From Spartobacteria bacterium (GTDB lineage: Bacteria > Verrucomicrobiota > Kiritimatiellia > RZYC01): a DNA stretch of 64,000 nt. The stretch is taken from positions 160,410 to 224,409 of the forward strand of contig RZYC01000001.1 of assembly GCA_009930475.1 (NCBI GenBank). The letters run 5' to 3'. Made by a program: the position numbers and the translations under genes. The notes below the pieces were generated by a model that did not search any database, was not told the origin of the DNA, and worked only from the letters and a program-made list of their open reading frames with translations. The stretch's first letter is position 1. Each line of letters starts with the position of its first letter. Positions 26,601 to 37,000 of this stretch are shown here, one piece after another.

Positions 26601-26695
26601 GTCCACGTGTGTCTAATCAGAATGTGGGACGCAATGACCCCTGTCCCTGTGGCAGCGGGAAAAAATATAAAAAGTGCTGCGGTAAAGCTGACTAG
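23609..26695 (+). CDS. secA: Preprotein translocase ATPase SecA
   Basis: This 1028-residue motor drives post-translational protein export through SecYEG. Walker A is TGEGKT (116-121), after AEMQ. The next motifs are VNDYLARRDATWMGYVYNY, the DEAD-type box DEID (from residue 222) with SILIDEARTPLIISG, and TNMAGRGTDIKLGEGV in the second ATPase lobe. The extreme C-terminus has a zinc-binding CPCGSGKKYKKCC (C1012, C1014, C1023, C1024), which contacts SecB and lipid in the family. It is longer than the approximately 900-residue E. coli protein because of an insertion around residues 240-410 that contains a Gln- and Lys-rich helical stretch. AAGGTGA precedes the ATG. mutS follows after 6 bp. Confidence 0.98.
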   Translation: MQWILKKLFGTKNERDIKKIRPLVDQINKLEVEYQALSEEQLKGKSDEFRARLNKGETTDDIMCEAFAVVKNACRRMVGTDAEVCGRMVPWDMIPYDVQIIGGIALHQGKIAEMQTGEGKTLVATMPVYLNALTGKNVHVVTVNDYLARRDATWMGYVYNYLGLTVGCIQNQMRPDERRKQYRCDITYGTNSEFGFDYLRDQGMAMHPEEMVQREYFYAIVDEIDSILIDEARTPLIISGPAPHSSNQYAELKPIVERLVRKQRDFCNDLMTKCKKHLDAGEEEQAQVLMYQVGQGMPKHKQLLHLFEEPKNRKLFEKIDGAMLTDMRKEEARALREELYFTIDEKGSDANLTDKGCNELSPNDADAFVVPDLVTSLAELDGRTDLPPEAMMEERQKLQDAFAVKSERIHNVDQLIRAYCVYEKDVQYVVQENQVIIVDEYTGRLMPGRRWSDGLHQAVEAKEGVTIERETQTLATITIQNYFRMYEKLAGMTGTAETEADEFHQIYGLEVMVIPTNRPVRRMDSNDAIYKTQREKYNAVLDEIEQCHKRGQPVLVGTVSVDASELISRMLRRRNIPHSVLNAKNHEREADIVMRAGHKGSVTIATNMAGRGTDIKLGEGVIYLDRDLLRGQTALEDKVDGGKTLQELLTEKPCGLHVIGTERHESRRIDRQLRGRCARQGDPGSSRFYVSLEDDLMRLFGSDRVSGIMSRLGLEEGQVLEHPWLNKSIGNAQRRVEQQNFSIRKRTLEYDDVMNKQREIIYTFRSDIVMSENVREQLLDIADDVIMTHVNVSAYKQLNEEVLKEFIGWANSTFPLGLRMDMLAEFDGDPERIGRFVCERVHAAYELKASHERQDALAGMERFIVLQCCDTHWQEYLRSMDALRQGVGLRSYGQRDPLVEYKKEAYEMFGSLMDRIYNDVVHRMFRAATSYEAMQSFMQALPTMYVHKDAAGVKTAAASAQPQPQEQEQIPSTTNQAQLEERKKHSERVVNAALNVPRPRVSNQNVGRNDPCPCGSGKKYKKCCGKAD

Positions 26696-26701
26696 TCGTC
26701 T

Positions 26702-29215
26702 ATGTCTGAAAACGTCGCAAAGCAAGATACCCCGATGATGAAGCAGTATCGCCGCATTCGTGCGGAGATCGCGGAAGATACGATTCTGTTTTTTCGTCTG
26801 GGGGATTTCTATGAAATGTTTTATGACGATGCCAAACGGGCCGCCGGCATTCTCGATATTGCGCTGACGAAACGTCATAAAATGCCCATGTGCGGCGTGC
26901 CTTATCACGCCGCCGAAGGCTATATTGCAAAAATATTGCGTGCGGGACGCAAGGTGGCGATCTGCGAACAGATTGAAGATCCTGCTCTGGCCAAGGGCAT
27001 TGTGGAACGCGCTGTGACGCGGGTTATTACGCCAGGCACGGTACTGGATGAACCCGTTCTGGAGGCGAGGAAAAACAATTATCTGGCCGGTGTCTGCCGT
27101 ACGGGAAAAGTCATCGGGCTGGCACTGATGGACTTGTCGACGGGGGAATTCTGGATGGAGGAGTCTTCCGATCCCTGTGCCGTCAGTGATAATTTGATGC
27201 GATATGCACCCACAGAATGCATTTACCCTGAAGAGGAGCGGGATGACCCTGTCTGGAAGGATTTATTTATTGCCGCTGGGTTGACTGTACTAACCCCGCA
27301 TGATGATTGGACCTTTGATGTGCAATGCGCTAAAGAGGCTCTGCTTCGTCATTTCAATATTCATTCACTGATGGGATTTGGCTGCGAAAATAAAACAGCC
27401 GGTGTTGGCGCCGCAGGCGCAGTTCTCCATTATGTAACCAAGGAACTGCATCGTAATTTACAACATGTACGACAGCTGCGGGTGAGTAATCCGCAAGAAT
27501 ACATGGTTGTCGACGAGGCAACGGCACTGAATCTCGATTTGATTTCCACGCGCTCGCAGGGACGTGGTGCCGACCCCACATTGCTGGGCGTTTTGGATGT
27601 GACGAAAACCCCGATGGGGAGCCGAATGTTGCGGGACTGGCTGTTGCGGCCGTTGCAGCAGCTGGATCGTATTACCGCACGCCACAATGCGGTCGGAGCG
27701 TTGTGCGATGAGTGGCGGTTGTTGCAGGATGTTCGTGAATTGCTCGGCGATGTGCGGGATTTGGAGCGGCTCGTTTCGCGCTTGAGCGCGGGTGGCGGCA
27801 ATGCACGGGATTTGCGGTCGGTTTCTTCCTCCCTCAGCGTCCTGCCTGAACTGAAGGCCTTGCTTGAGGGGCACTCCTTTGATGCACTGTCATCGTTGTC
27901 AGCGGATATTGCTACATTGCCGGACGTCTGCGCATGGATCGAACGGGCAATTGTCGATGAACCGCCTGTCACAATCAAAGACGGCGGTATGTTCCGAAAG
28001 GATTATAACCAGGATTTGGATGAACTACGCCAGGCGGCTTCGCTCGGTCGTCAGTGGCTCGCGGATTTTCAGGCCAGGGAGCAGGAGAAGACGGGGATTA
28101 AATCGCTGAAAGTCCGTCATAACAAGGTGTTTGGTTATTATATTGAAGTAACCAAAAGCCAGCTCGATGCGGTGCCGGAATCTTATGTGCGAAAACAGAC
28201 ACTGGTGAATGCCGAACGGTTCATTGTCCCCGAACTGAAAGAATATGAAACGAAGATTCTTGGGGCACAGGAGCGGTCGGTTGAGCTGGAATACGAGCTC
28301 TTTGTTGAGTTACGGTCTGCTGTAGTTCAGGAAACGGTCGCGATCCAAAAAACGGCAGCGGCTGTCGCGCGACTGGATGTGCTGGCGGGTTTTGCCGAGA
28401 AAGCGCGAACCCAGCATTATACGCGTCCCATTATGAATGAGGGAACAAAGCTGGTCATTAAGGACGGGCGTCATCCGGTCATTGAGCAAATGACAGAAAA
28501 TGAACGTTTTGTACCTAATGATACATTGCTGGATACGCGGGGTGACCAGTTAATCATCATCACCGGGCCGAATATGGCAGGGAAATCTACCTATATTCGT
28601 CAGGTTGCTCTGATTGTTATTATGGCGCAGGTAGGCTCTTTTGTTCCCGCTTATGAGGCGGAAATCGGCGTCATTGATCGTGTTTTTACCCGTGTCGGTG
28701 CCAGCGATGATTTAGCACGCGGACGCAGTACCTTTATGGTGGAAATGCAGGAAACGGCCAATATCCTAAACAATGCGACGCCGCGCAGCCTTATTGTCCT
28801 CGATGAAATTGGCAGGGGTACCAGTACGTTCGACGGAATCAGCATCGCTTGGGCGGTAGCTGAATTTTTGCATGACAATGAGCAGGTTAAAGCAAAAACA
28901 CTGTTTGCAACGCATTATCATGAATTGACCGATTTGGCTCTGACCATGAGCGGCGTTAAAAATTACAATGTGCTGGTCAAAGAAAAGGGCGATAAAATTG
29001 CGTTCTTACGTAAAATCATTCCCGGTGCCGCCGATAAAAGTTATGGCATTCAGGTGGGGCGTCTGGCTGGATTACCTGATCCCGTGATTCGTCGCGCGAA
29101 AGAAATTCTTTCGAATCTGGAAGAGACCGAATTCGCCGATGGGGGTAAACCGAATCTGGCAAAGACCCGTTCTAAAAAGAAGAAAGTCTGTGAAGATCAG
29201 TTAACCTTCTTTTAG
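26702..29215 (+). CDS. mutS: DNA mismatch repair protein MutS
   Basis: This 837-residue mismatch-recognition ATPase has [11 protein letters not shown] near residue 31, which carries the Phe-x-Glu that stacks on and contacts the mispaired base. The ATPase domain shows Walker [10 protein letters not shown] (622-630), Walker [16 protein letters not shown], and the FATHYHEL switch. The order of connector, core/clamp and ATPase domains is complete. The C-terminal tail [17 protein letters not shown] resembles a beta-clamp-binding end (QLTFF). It is transcribed with secA. The 3' end overlaps the convergent six-TM gene by 4 bp, with no terminator visible between them. Confidence 0.97.
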   Translation: MSENVAKQDTPMMKQYRRIRAEIAEDTILFFRLGDFYEMFYDDAKRAAGILDIALTKRHKMPMCGVPYHAAEGYIAKILRAGRKVAICEQIEDPALAKGIVERAVTRVITPGTVLDEPVLEARKNNYLAGVCRTGKVIGLALMDLSTGEFWMEESSDPCAVSDNLMRYAPTECIYPEEERDDPVWKDLFIAAGLTVLTPHDDWTFDVQCAKEALLRHFNIHSLMGFGCENKTAGVGAAGAVLHYVTKELHRNLQHVRQLRVSNPQEYMVVDEATALNLDLISTRSQGRGADPTLLGVLDVTKTPMGSRMLRDWLLRPLQQLDRITARHNAVGALCDEWRLLQDVRELLGDVRDLERLVSRLSAGGGNARDLRSVSSSLSVLPELKALLEGHSFDALSSLSADIATLPDVCAWIERAIVDEPPVTIKDGGMFRKDYNQDLDELRQAASLGRQWLADFQAREQEKTGIKSLKVRHNKVFGYYIEVTKSQLDAVPESYVRKQTLVNAERFIVPELKEYETKILGAQERSVELEYELFVELRSAVVQETVAIQKTAAAVARLDVLAGFAEKARTQHYTRPIMNEGTKLVIKDGRHPVIEQMTENERFVPNDTLLDTRGDQLIIITGPNMAGKSTYIRQVALIVIMAQVGSFVPAYEAEIGVIDRVFTRVGASDDLARGRSTFMVEMQETANILNNATPRSLIVLDEIGRGTSTFDGISIAWAVAEFLHDNEQVKAKTLFATHYHELTDLALTMSGVKNYNVLVKEKGDKIAFLRKIIPGAADKSYGIQVGRLAGLPDPVIRRAKEILSNLEETEFADGGKPNLAKTRSKKKKVCEDQLTFF

Positions 29216-29931
29216 AACTTGCGCACCGAAGGCTGCGCCTGCCGCTGTTTTTTTCGATGTGTATTGTGTGATTTAAAAATCGGGAGCCGCGAAATGGCCA
29301 GCGACGCAAGCCATAAGCAGATTAATCCAGCAAATAAACTGATAGCAATGTGTTCTGTCGGAAACTGCATATCTTTGGTCATGGGATGCAGCGTGATGGT
29401 CTTTATGAGAAATAATGCGACAAGAATGGTCGATAGAATACCCATGACATAAAGGCATAACTCATTGACCCAAAGCCATAAAGGCGACTCTGTCGTAAAA
29501 TTTAATTCTAATAGAACCAAGCGGACGGGTATCAGAACAAGGAGCAAAAGAAAGAGTGTTTCAATGGTTCGTGTGGTCGGTAATCCCAGATCTCTTAATA
29601 CAATGCCCAGCGAGATGAAAAAACTGATGATGAAAAAGGGCTTGCTCCAAAAAAACAATTGAGCGTGTATTTTCTTTGTATGAGGCTGTAATCGCCGGGA
29701 TAGTCGGCTGAGTTCGGCATAATAAGGGCGATTGATTCGATACACTCCTGCTAAAATACACTCAAGTCCCAGTGACGATCCAAAGACAAAAATAAGCCCG
29801 GAACCCTTTATATAATGTAGCGATAAAAGAAGTACACCTGAAAAGCTAATGGGGATGAGTCCCCAGAGCACCGTAATACGCGCATGAGACCGCGCGTTTT
29901 TTGAATCAAATCCATAATCATCAAACAACAT
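29212..29931 (-). CDS. Hypothetical six-TM membrane protein next to a transposase
   Basis: This 239-residue protein has about six hydrophobic helices, including [53 protein letters not shown] and [19 protein letters not shown]. It ends in a basic tail ([16 protein letters not shown]). I recognise no family. The ATG at 29931 is chosen because it begins 5 bases after the transposase stop. An in-frame start at 29991 would overlap the transposase by 55 bp. No strong Shine-Dalgarno sequence precedes either, so translation may be coupled to the transposase. The 3' end overlaps mutS convergently by 4 bp. Confidence 0.6.
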   Translation of the reverse strand: MLFDDYGFDSKNARSHARITVLWGLIPISFSGVLLLSLHYIKGSGLIFVFGSSLGLECILAGVYRINRPYYAELSRLSRRLQPHTKKIHAQLFFWSKPFFIISFFISLGIVLRDLGLPTTRTIETLFLLLLVLIPVRLVLLELNFTTESPLWLWVNELCLYVMGILSTILVALFLIKTITLHPMTKDMQFPTEHIAISLFAGLICLWLASLAISRLPIFKSHNTHRKKQRQAQPSVRKF

Positions 29932-29936
29932 GATCG

Positions 29937-30887
29937 TTACCCAGTCCCCGATGTTTGGCCCACGTCGCGAATCGTATACAAACCATTCCATCCACCCTTG
30001 ATCTTCCTTCCTCCAGTGGCCCGCTTAGGTCCGAAGTAATCCCGGTTCGCTACAAAGAACTCCTCAACGAATGCTTTTGATCCCAAGACCTGTCCGTCAG
30101 TAAAATAGCGACATCGACACAAAAAGCGCTGCATTGGTTGTAATTCAATGTCCCTGTCTACATTTCCGTACGTCAGCACCTCATCGACATACCGGCTGGA
30201 CTGCTTTTGCCAGCTCCGATCGACATCTCGGCCAAATGACCGTCCTTTGTGAACCATTATCTCCACAATCCCGTTCCGTGCCACTTGCGATCCCTCCGCT
30301 GCGTCTCCCAGCCCACAAAACCGATATGCCGAAGGATCCGCAACCAACCCGGCTCGCACCGGATTCATCTCAATGTACGCAGCGACCGTGCGCAATGCTG
30401 TGCCGCCCTCCACCAATACGCTTTTAAACCGTTCCGACCACAATGTACCCTTCCTGTTATGCAACCGATTGTACCAGAAAGAAAAACGATGTTTAACCGT
30501 CTTCATGAATTCACTTATATCATGCATTCTTCGTCTATAACGCGCCTGATCCTCCAAAATAGCATCCGTATTGCCCTGTCCGAGCCAGTCAGCCCAGCGT
30601 GCCGCAATCTCTCCCATTTCCTCCACCGAGTACAAGGCCCGCATTCGTTCCTCCAGCAATTTCTCTGAAACATCCGTTGCCCGGTCCGGTTCTTCCAGTA
30701 ACAAATGAATGTGATTCGTCATTAACGCATACGTCAATACTCGTACTCCGGTAAATGCCTCCACCTTACGAATCAGTATTCGCATGTGCTCTTTTTCCAC
30801 ATCGCCTAACAGCATCTGACGACCAACTACGCGCGTCATGCAATGATAATAGGCAAGGTGACATCGTTTAATCCGCTTCCTTCTCAT
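29937..30887 (-). mobile_element. REP-associated tyrosine transposase-like protein (Y1_Tnp), copy A
   Basis: This 316-residue HUH-class protein resembles RAYT and IS200-type transposases, which nick single-stranded DNA through a catalytic Tyr. It shows AYYHCMTRVVGRQMLLG, the HUH motif MTNHIHLLLEE, HDISEFMKTVKHRFSFWYNR, the WSERFKS strand and the conserved YIEMNPVRAGL. A C-terminal extension, CRCRYFTDGQVLGSKAFVEE, is shared with copy B at 58258-59223. The ATG at 30887 matches the start of copy B. Another ATG at 30926 adds 13 residues. RAYTs are usually single-copy, non-autonomous domesticated genes that act on palindromic repeats. TACCTGTCACT lies 53 bp upstream. Confidence 0.85.
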
Positions 30888-30939
30888 GTCATCCAGTAAA
30901 CCCGATCCGATGAGATTCGTCAACATAAAACTAAATATA

Positions 30940-30950
30940 TACCTGTCACT
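30940..30950 (+). repeat. TACCTGTCACT element upstream of transposase copy A
   Basis: TACCTGTCACT at 30940-30950 lies just upstream of transposase copy A, flanked by AT-rich sequence with TATA on both sides. The same 11-mer recurs at 43001-43011, where no transposase gene is present. This is consistent with an element end or RAYT-associated repeat. Confidence 0.45.
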
Positions 30951-31059
30951 ATACTAGTTTTTGTCTTGATGATTTTTTTGCTCGCGTAAAACAGGTAAAA
31001 CGATTTAAAAAAGAGTTCTGTTGGTCGTAGGGATGGTTCGTTGTAGTGGGCGGTATGTT

Positions 31060-34000
31060 ATGATTTGGAATACGAGGAATTTTTTCGGGCGGATTTGCGG
31101 CATAGTGCTGTTAGCATTATGTGTGTGTCCGGGGATGCTCTTTGGGGAGGCGATGCTACAGTATTTTAATACGAGCTGGTCGGAAATAACGGAGAAAATG
31201 CCGGAACTGGCGGAGGCGGGATATACGTCGTTGTGGGTGCCGCCGCCGACGAAGGCGTCTGGCGGATTGTCGGTGGGGTATGATTTGTGGGATCCGCTGG
31301 ATTTGGGTGGTCGTGATCAGCGCAGTACGGTGAAGACACGGTATGGTACGGAGGCGCAGCTGCTGCGGCTTTTGGAGGTGGCTCATCGTTTTGGTATTCG
31401 GGTGTATTTTGACAATATTATGAATCATCGGGCGTTTGATATCCCTGGGTATAATGAATCGACGGCGATTGATATTTATCCGGGGATGGTTCCTGAGGAT
31501 TTTCATCTGAAGAAAACGGAGGAGGGGTTTTATCGTAAATGGGATAATTGTCGCAATTGGCAGGACGCCTGGCAGGTGCAGAATTTAGGCTTATCAGATC
31601 TGATTGATATCGCGCATGAAACGCCCAATGATAATTTCGGTACGAATGAAGGCGATGATCATCCTAAGTGGGTTGGTGTGCGCCATCCTGATAATCCGGA
31701 ATTCTATCTGGATCTGGATCTGCCGATTCGTGTGGGGTACGAGGCGGATGGCCAGAAATATGAATGGGATGAGTATACCTTTGCCAATAAAGAGCCGTAT
31801 GAAGATGTGGGGTATACCAATTCGCTGGGTGTGCTGGTGGGCGCAGGGAACGGGAGTTTTGACTGGGCGGATAGTAACGGTAATGGTCAGCATGACATGG
31901 GGGAGCTGAGCGAGCCTTTTGAGGATACCGGACTGGAACCGTCACGTTCGTCGTGGTGCACCGAAGAGTATGGTTATGGCGACGGGGTATACAACATGGG
32001 AAATCCGATCAGCGAGGATGTTGGGGCCTATCTGATTCGCGCGGTTCGCTGGCTGGTGGACAGAACCAAATGTGACGGGTTGCGTCTGGATGCGGTGAAG
32101 CATGTGCCCGATTATTTCTTTGGTGAGTTTGGAAGTGATACCAGTGGTGCAGGGTATACGGGCGCGGCGCAGGTACAGTACAATTTATCTCACGGGATTA
32201 GTGACTGGGAGAACCATCGCAACAGCGTGTTTAATACGGAGATTCCTCGTGATGATGCGATGATGTTTGGTGAGCATCTGGGTTCCCCACCATCGGTGGA
32301 CGGCTATTTTTCAGCGGGTATGCGACTGGTTGACAATGATTTACGCAGTAAATTCAATGGTATTCTCGGAAATCAGTGGTCCGGGATGACTGGGATGGAT
32401 GCCGCAGGGTCTGGCGGTTATGCCCCGGCATTAGGCGTTATGCACGCGCAGAGCCACGACAATGACTATGCGGCCTGTAAAGAAATACAGCATGCATTCT
32501 ATTTTACCCGCGAGGGACTTGGGCTTCTTTATACCGACGGCAATCATCATGCAGAAACATTGGGCGACAGTGGCGGAGCCTTTCCGCGCTGGGCAAATAC
32601 TGCGTTTCTTGGTCAGTGGGGTGATAATAAGGTTCCTAACTTACTGTATGCACATAATCAGTTTGCCCGCGGATATCAGCGAGGCGTGTATTCCGACGAT
32701 GATTATTGTGCCTATGAGCGATTGGACTGGCGGCAGGGCGGCTATAGTGATGCGGACAAAGTGACGATGCTGATCATGATCAATGATAATTACTCCAATT
32801 GTCAGAGTCGCAGCATTGATCAGAACACCAGTTTTCCGCATGTTGCGGGCGGTTATGATGCCTATTTATATAATTATTCTGAATTTGGCGGCGGATTCTA
32901 CAAATACGCATCGCAATTATGGGATGTGTGCGTTCCTCAGGGCGGCTATTTTATTTTCTCATGGAAAAATCCGGATGGGTCGCAGCTCTGGTCTCAGACC
33001 GGCGGAAAAGAGCTCACGATCTACGAAGACGGACATGAAGCGGGCTGGATGCCCTATGTGCGTTCTGACGGACCGGATGGCGACCCCGGATTTAATCCCT
33101 ATGGCGTTTTCGACAGCGACCCCGCGGATTATTCCTATACATATTGGGTGCCTCGGGTCACAAAGGGAACCAATCTGCAATTCATCGCACGTGTGGATGG
33201 ATCGGCCGGCAATGTGCTGATGAAGCTGGATGGCGGTGTCGATTTAAATGGAACGGCTCCTGAAGACTATTCATGGGATCAGGCACATCGTGATAATCCG
33301 CCCACCAAAGCAGATGATGTCCTTCTCGGATATGAATACGCATCCTTCGTAAAGCGGATTCATCGTGAGAAATTTGCGGCCAAAGATGTCGCCCACAACA
33401 AGATCGGTTCGGCCGGAGCAACATCCTATGAAGCGACGATCGGAACGGCCGGCATCACCATCGCCGAAAGTGATGCAGCAAATGACTACGATGTCACTGA
33501 AACCGCCGCATTCATCTGGCATGATCCGGAAAGCGATGCGGGACAGTTTTCGCCCGTTCCGGCTGACGCCGCCGGCGCGGATATTACGCTTTGGACGCAG
33601 ACCGGCAACAAAAACAACATCAACAAAGTCTTCGTTTATTACACCACCGACGGAACCAGCTGGCCTGAAGGTGCCGGCGGCTCTGGCAAGGGTCATACAC
33701 AGGTGGCTGAGTTAACTTGGGATCATGAAGATACCGGCGACGCACAGAAAGACTGGTGGCGCGGAACCATTCCCGCACAGCCGGCGGGCGCAACATTGCG
33801 TTATAAACTGGGTTGTTTCCGTCAGCAGGACGGTAGCGAATTCGCTCCCTGGGGAGAAATATGGCCGGGCGGCTCTTCCGAAGTTGCGATGAAAACGACG
33901 CGCATGGGCGTCTGGGAAATAGCCGACTTTAATGGCGAAACCGTTGATTACTACCCGCACAACGATTTCAGTGAAATGGTAACCGGTTTGGCAGAAGGCT

Positions 34001-37000
34001 TCCATTTTATCCAGGCTCGCGCTTTTCTGAAACGCGATAATGCCGCCGCCATTTATAACACTTTCAAACAAACCTTTTACTACGATGTGCAAACCCCCGG
34101 GGGCAAAATCCTCTGGCCGCAAAAAGATCATGATTCGATCGGCGGTCAGCAGTACGGTGCCGTCGTTTTATCCGATGAAACGGCGCGTGAACTGTATATC
34201 CATATCGACGACAGCGATCCCGCCAATGACGATTATATCACCGAGGTCATGAACGGCAACGGCCGTGGATTTGAGCCCTATGAAGATCTGGACGACAGCG
34301 GCGAATATGAAGAGGGTGAGCCCTTCACAGATATCAACGGCAACGGGGTGCGTGATGCGCTGCTGGATGAATCCTGGCAGACCGCCTACGAAGATTCGTC
34401 CTTCCTGCCGGGCGCGGATGGACTGGCACGCAAATGGCAGTTTAATTATGTGAATATTCCTTCCGGCGGGTCAAACTGCGTCATCAAGGCCCGGGTCTGT
34501 GAGTGGTCGTCGTCGGACCGCAGTGCATGGACGCCCGAGATGACCGATGAACAGGGACATTTCACCACCTTGCTTCGTCAGGTCTACACCTGGGGGCCGG
34601 ATCAGCGTCTGATGGTGGCCTGGCCGCAGAAAGACGGGGATGAAGTGGGCGCCGGGTATGGCATGAAAGCCTACTTCAGCAAATCGCTGGCGGAAGGGCT
34701 GGACGAAGAAGGACTGATCGACCGTCTTACGATTCGCATTCAGAGCACCGTGTCCGGCATCGCATCCAACGGGACCATTCAGGACAAAAGCGGCTATAAG
34801 ATTGTCTGGAATGAAAGTGATGACTATCACGCATTGCTGTATACGCTGCCCAACTTATATAACGGCCAGCCCGACTGGCTGCATGGTATCGAAGTCACGC
34901 TGGATCGTGAAGGCATGGGCGATCTGGTGGCCACCCGTCTGGTCAAGGCCCGGAAGGCGGAAGAAGCCCCCAATCTGGAAATCGTCGAACCCAAAGAATA
35001 TGACTCGGACGGTCGAAAGATCAATCTGGTCATTGCCGATGTAGCGAATCCTGCGGCGAAGGATCGCAGTATGCAGATACGATTGCGCACCACCACCAAT
35101 GTGGTCACGCAGAGCATTTCCATGGATTCATGGCCGGCCGGCTATACTGGAACGGTTCAATTTGTGACCAATCTCATAGATACCGGTGTACAGTTCATTG
35201 ACTATGAATGGTCGGGCATGATGCCGGGGTATTTCCATTTTACTGCCAAAGTCCAAACGGAAACGGGTGCTTCAAACAGTGCGGGAAGAAACTGTTACGT
35301 GAACCTGCGCGAAATGGTAACCGCCTCCACCAACAGTCTGGATGACGACGATGACGGGATCCTCGATCTGGATGAAGTCACTTCCATGGCTCTGACCAAT
35401 GCGGTCAGTTCCCCCAATTCCGACCTCTGGGTGCAGCGCGAAATCTTCACCTATTACAGTTATGGAAAAACCAGCGCCACCAGTCCCGATACCGACGGCG
35501 ACGGCTTATCCGATGGATTGGAACTGGGGTGGCGCGTACCGAGTCTGGCCGGCCAAACCGATACAGAGACCGATACCAATGGCGACGGGTTCAAAAACTT
35601 CCTCGCTGATCTGGATCCGCCTTTCTACAACACGTTGGATAATTACGGGAATGTGCCCAGTGTGGACAGCATTTCCAAGGGGGGCGATCGTACGAAAAAG
35701 TTGTATGGAACCACCACTGATGCCACCAATGCCGATACCGATTATGACGGCATTCCCGACGGGATAGAAGATGCCAACCGCAACGGCTGGGTCGATGGTG
35801 ATGGCGAAGCGATACCTGTGGATTGGAATCCCTGGCTGACGCGTAACTGGCCCGACGGCGAAGTCGATCCCGGCGAAATATGGACGGAAACCGATCCCAA
35901 TAATTCCGATAGCGATGCCGACGGGATCAATGACGGGTATGGCGAGGACAAAAATTTCAACGGCGTCATCGATGGCGATACCAATGGCGATCGCGTCTGG
36001 CAGGAAGGGGAGCAGTGGACCGAAACCGATCCCATCAATCCCGACAGCGATGGCGACGGTCTTCCCGACGGCTGGGAAGCCGGGAATAATTTAGACCCGC
36101 TGGACAGCGGCACCGTCAGTTTGCGTGGCGGAACCCCCGATCTGGTGAACGGCAGCACCGCCGACCCCGATGATGACGGCTTTGACAACGGCCAGGAATA
36201 CGCCAACGGTACCAATCCATGGGTGGCCGACACCGGCATTCCGCCGCCGCCGGGAAGCATTGAAATTGGACGCGGTTTGGCACTGGGTGTGATCAACGGT
36301 GTGACTAATTATGTAGAATTTACCGATTGGCAGGAATCAGATCTCATTGCACTGGATAATTATAATACCGAAGCGCAAAACTCCGCCGTGGATATTTACC
36401 GCGCCTGGGACGGATACGATACATCGCGAGATATGGTGGCCTTTTATATTCATGACGGCGGTGATCCGGCTTCGGGCGGCGACGGACAATTCTATTTCCG
36501 CGTCGATTTCCATGACTTACAAGCCAATGCCGAGGATGGCTACCTGAATGTCTATGTGGTCGTCGACATGAACAGTCCCGGGGCAGGGGAGCGCAATCTC
36601 CCCGACGAGATTGATACCGGCACAGATATGCGCTGGGAAGCGGTGGTGGCGGTCTATGGATACAATGACGGACGCGTTTACGTTGATCTGGATCGTCAGA
36701 ATAATACCACAGCCATTGCACAGAATCTGAGTGATTATGGGGTGGTGGGACGTGACCAGACGTCGGCCGACGGATTTAAACAGGCTCATTTCAATGCAGA
36801 ACTGGATGCCGTTGAATTTTCCATCAGCCGTCAGGCGCTGCTGGATGCGGGATGGAACGGACTGGATTACCGCCAGCTGAATTTCCAGGCTTATACCACC
36901 AAAGACGGCACGTCCAACGATCCTGTGGGCAGCGGCGATATCGGCGGACGTTCTGACGTGCGCGATGCGATCCGCAATGCGTTTATCTGTTCCGATTACT

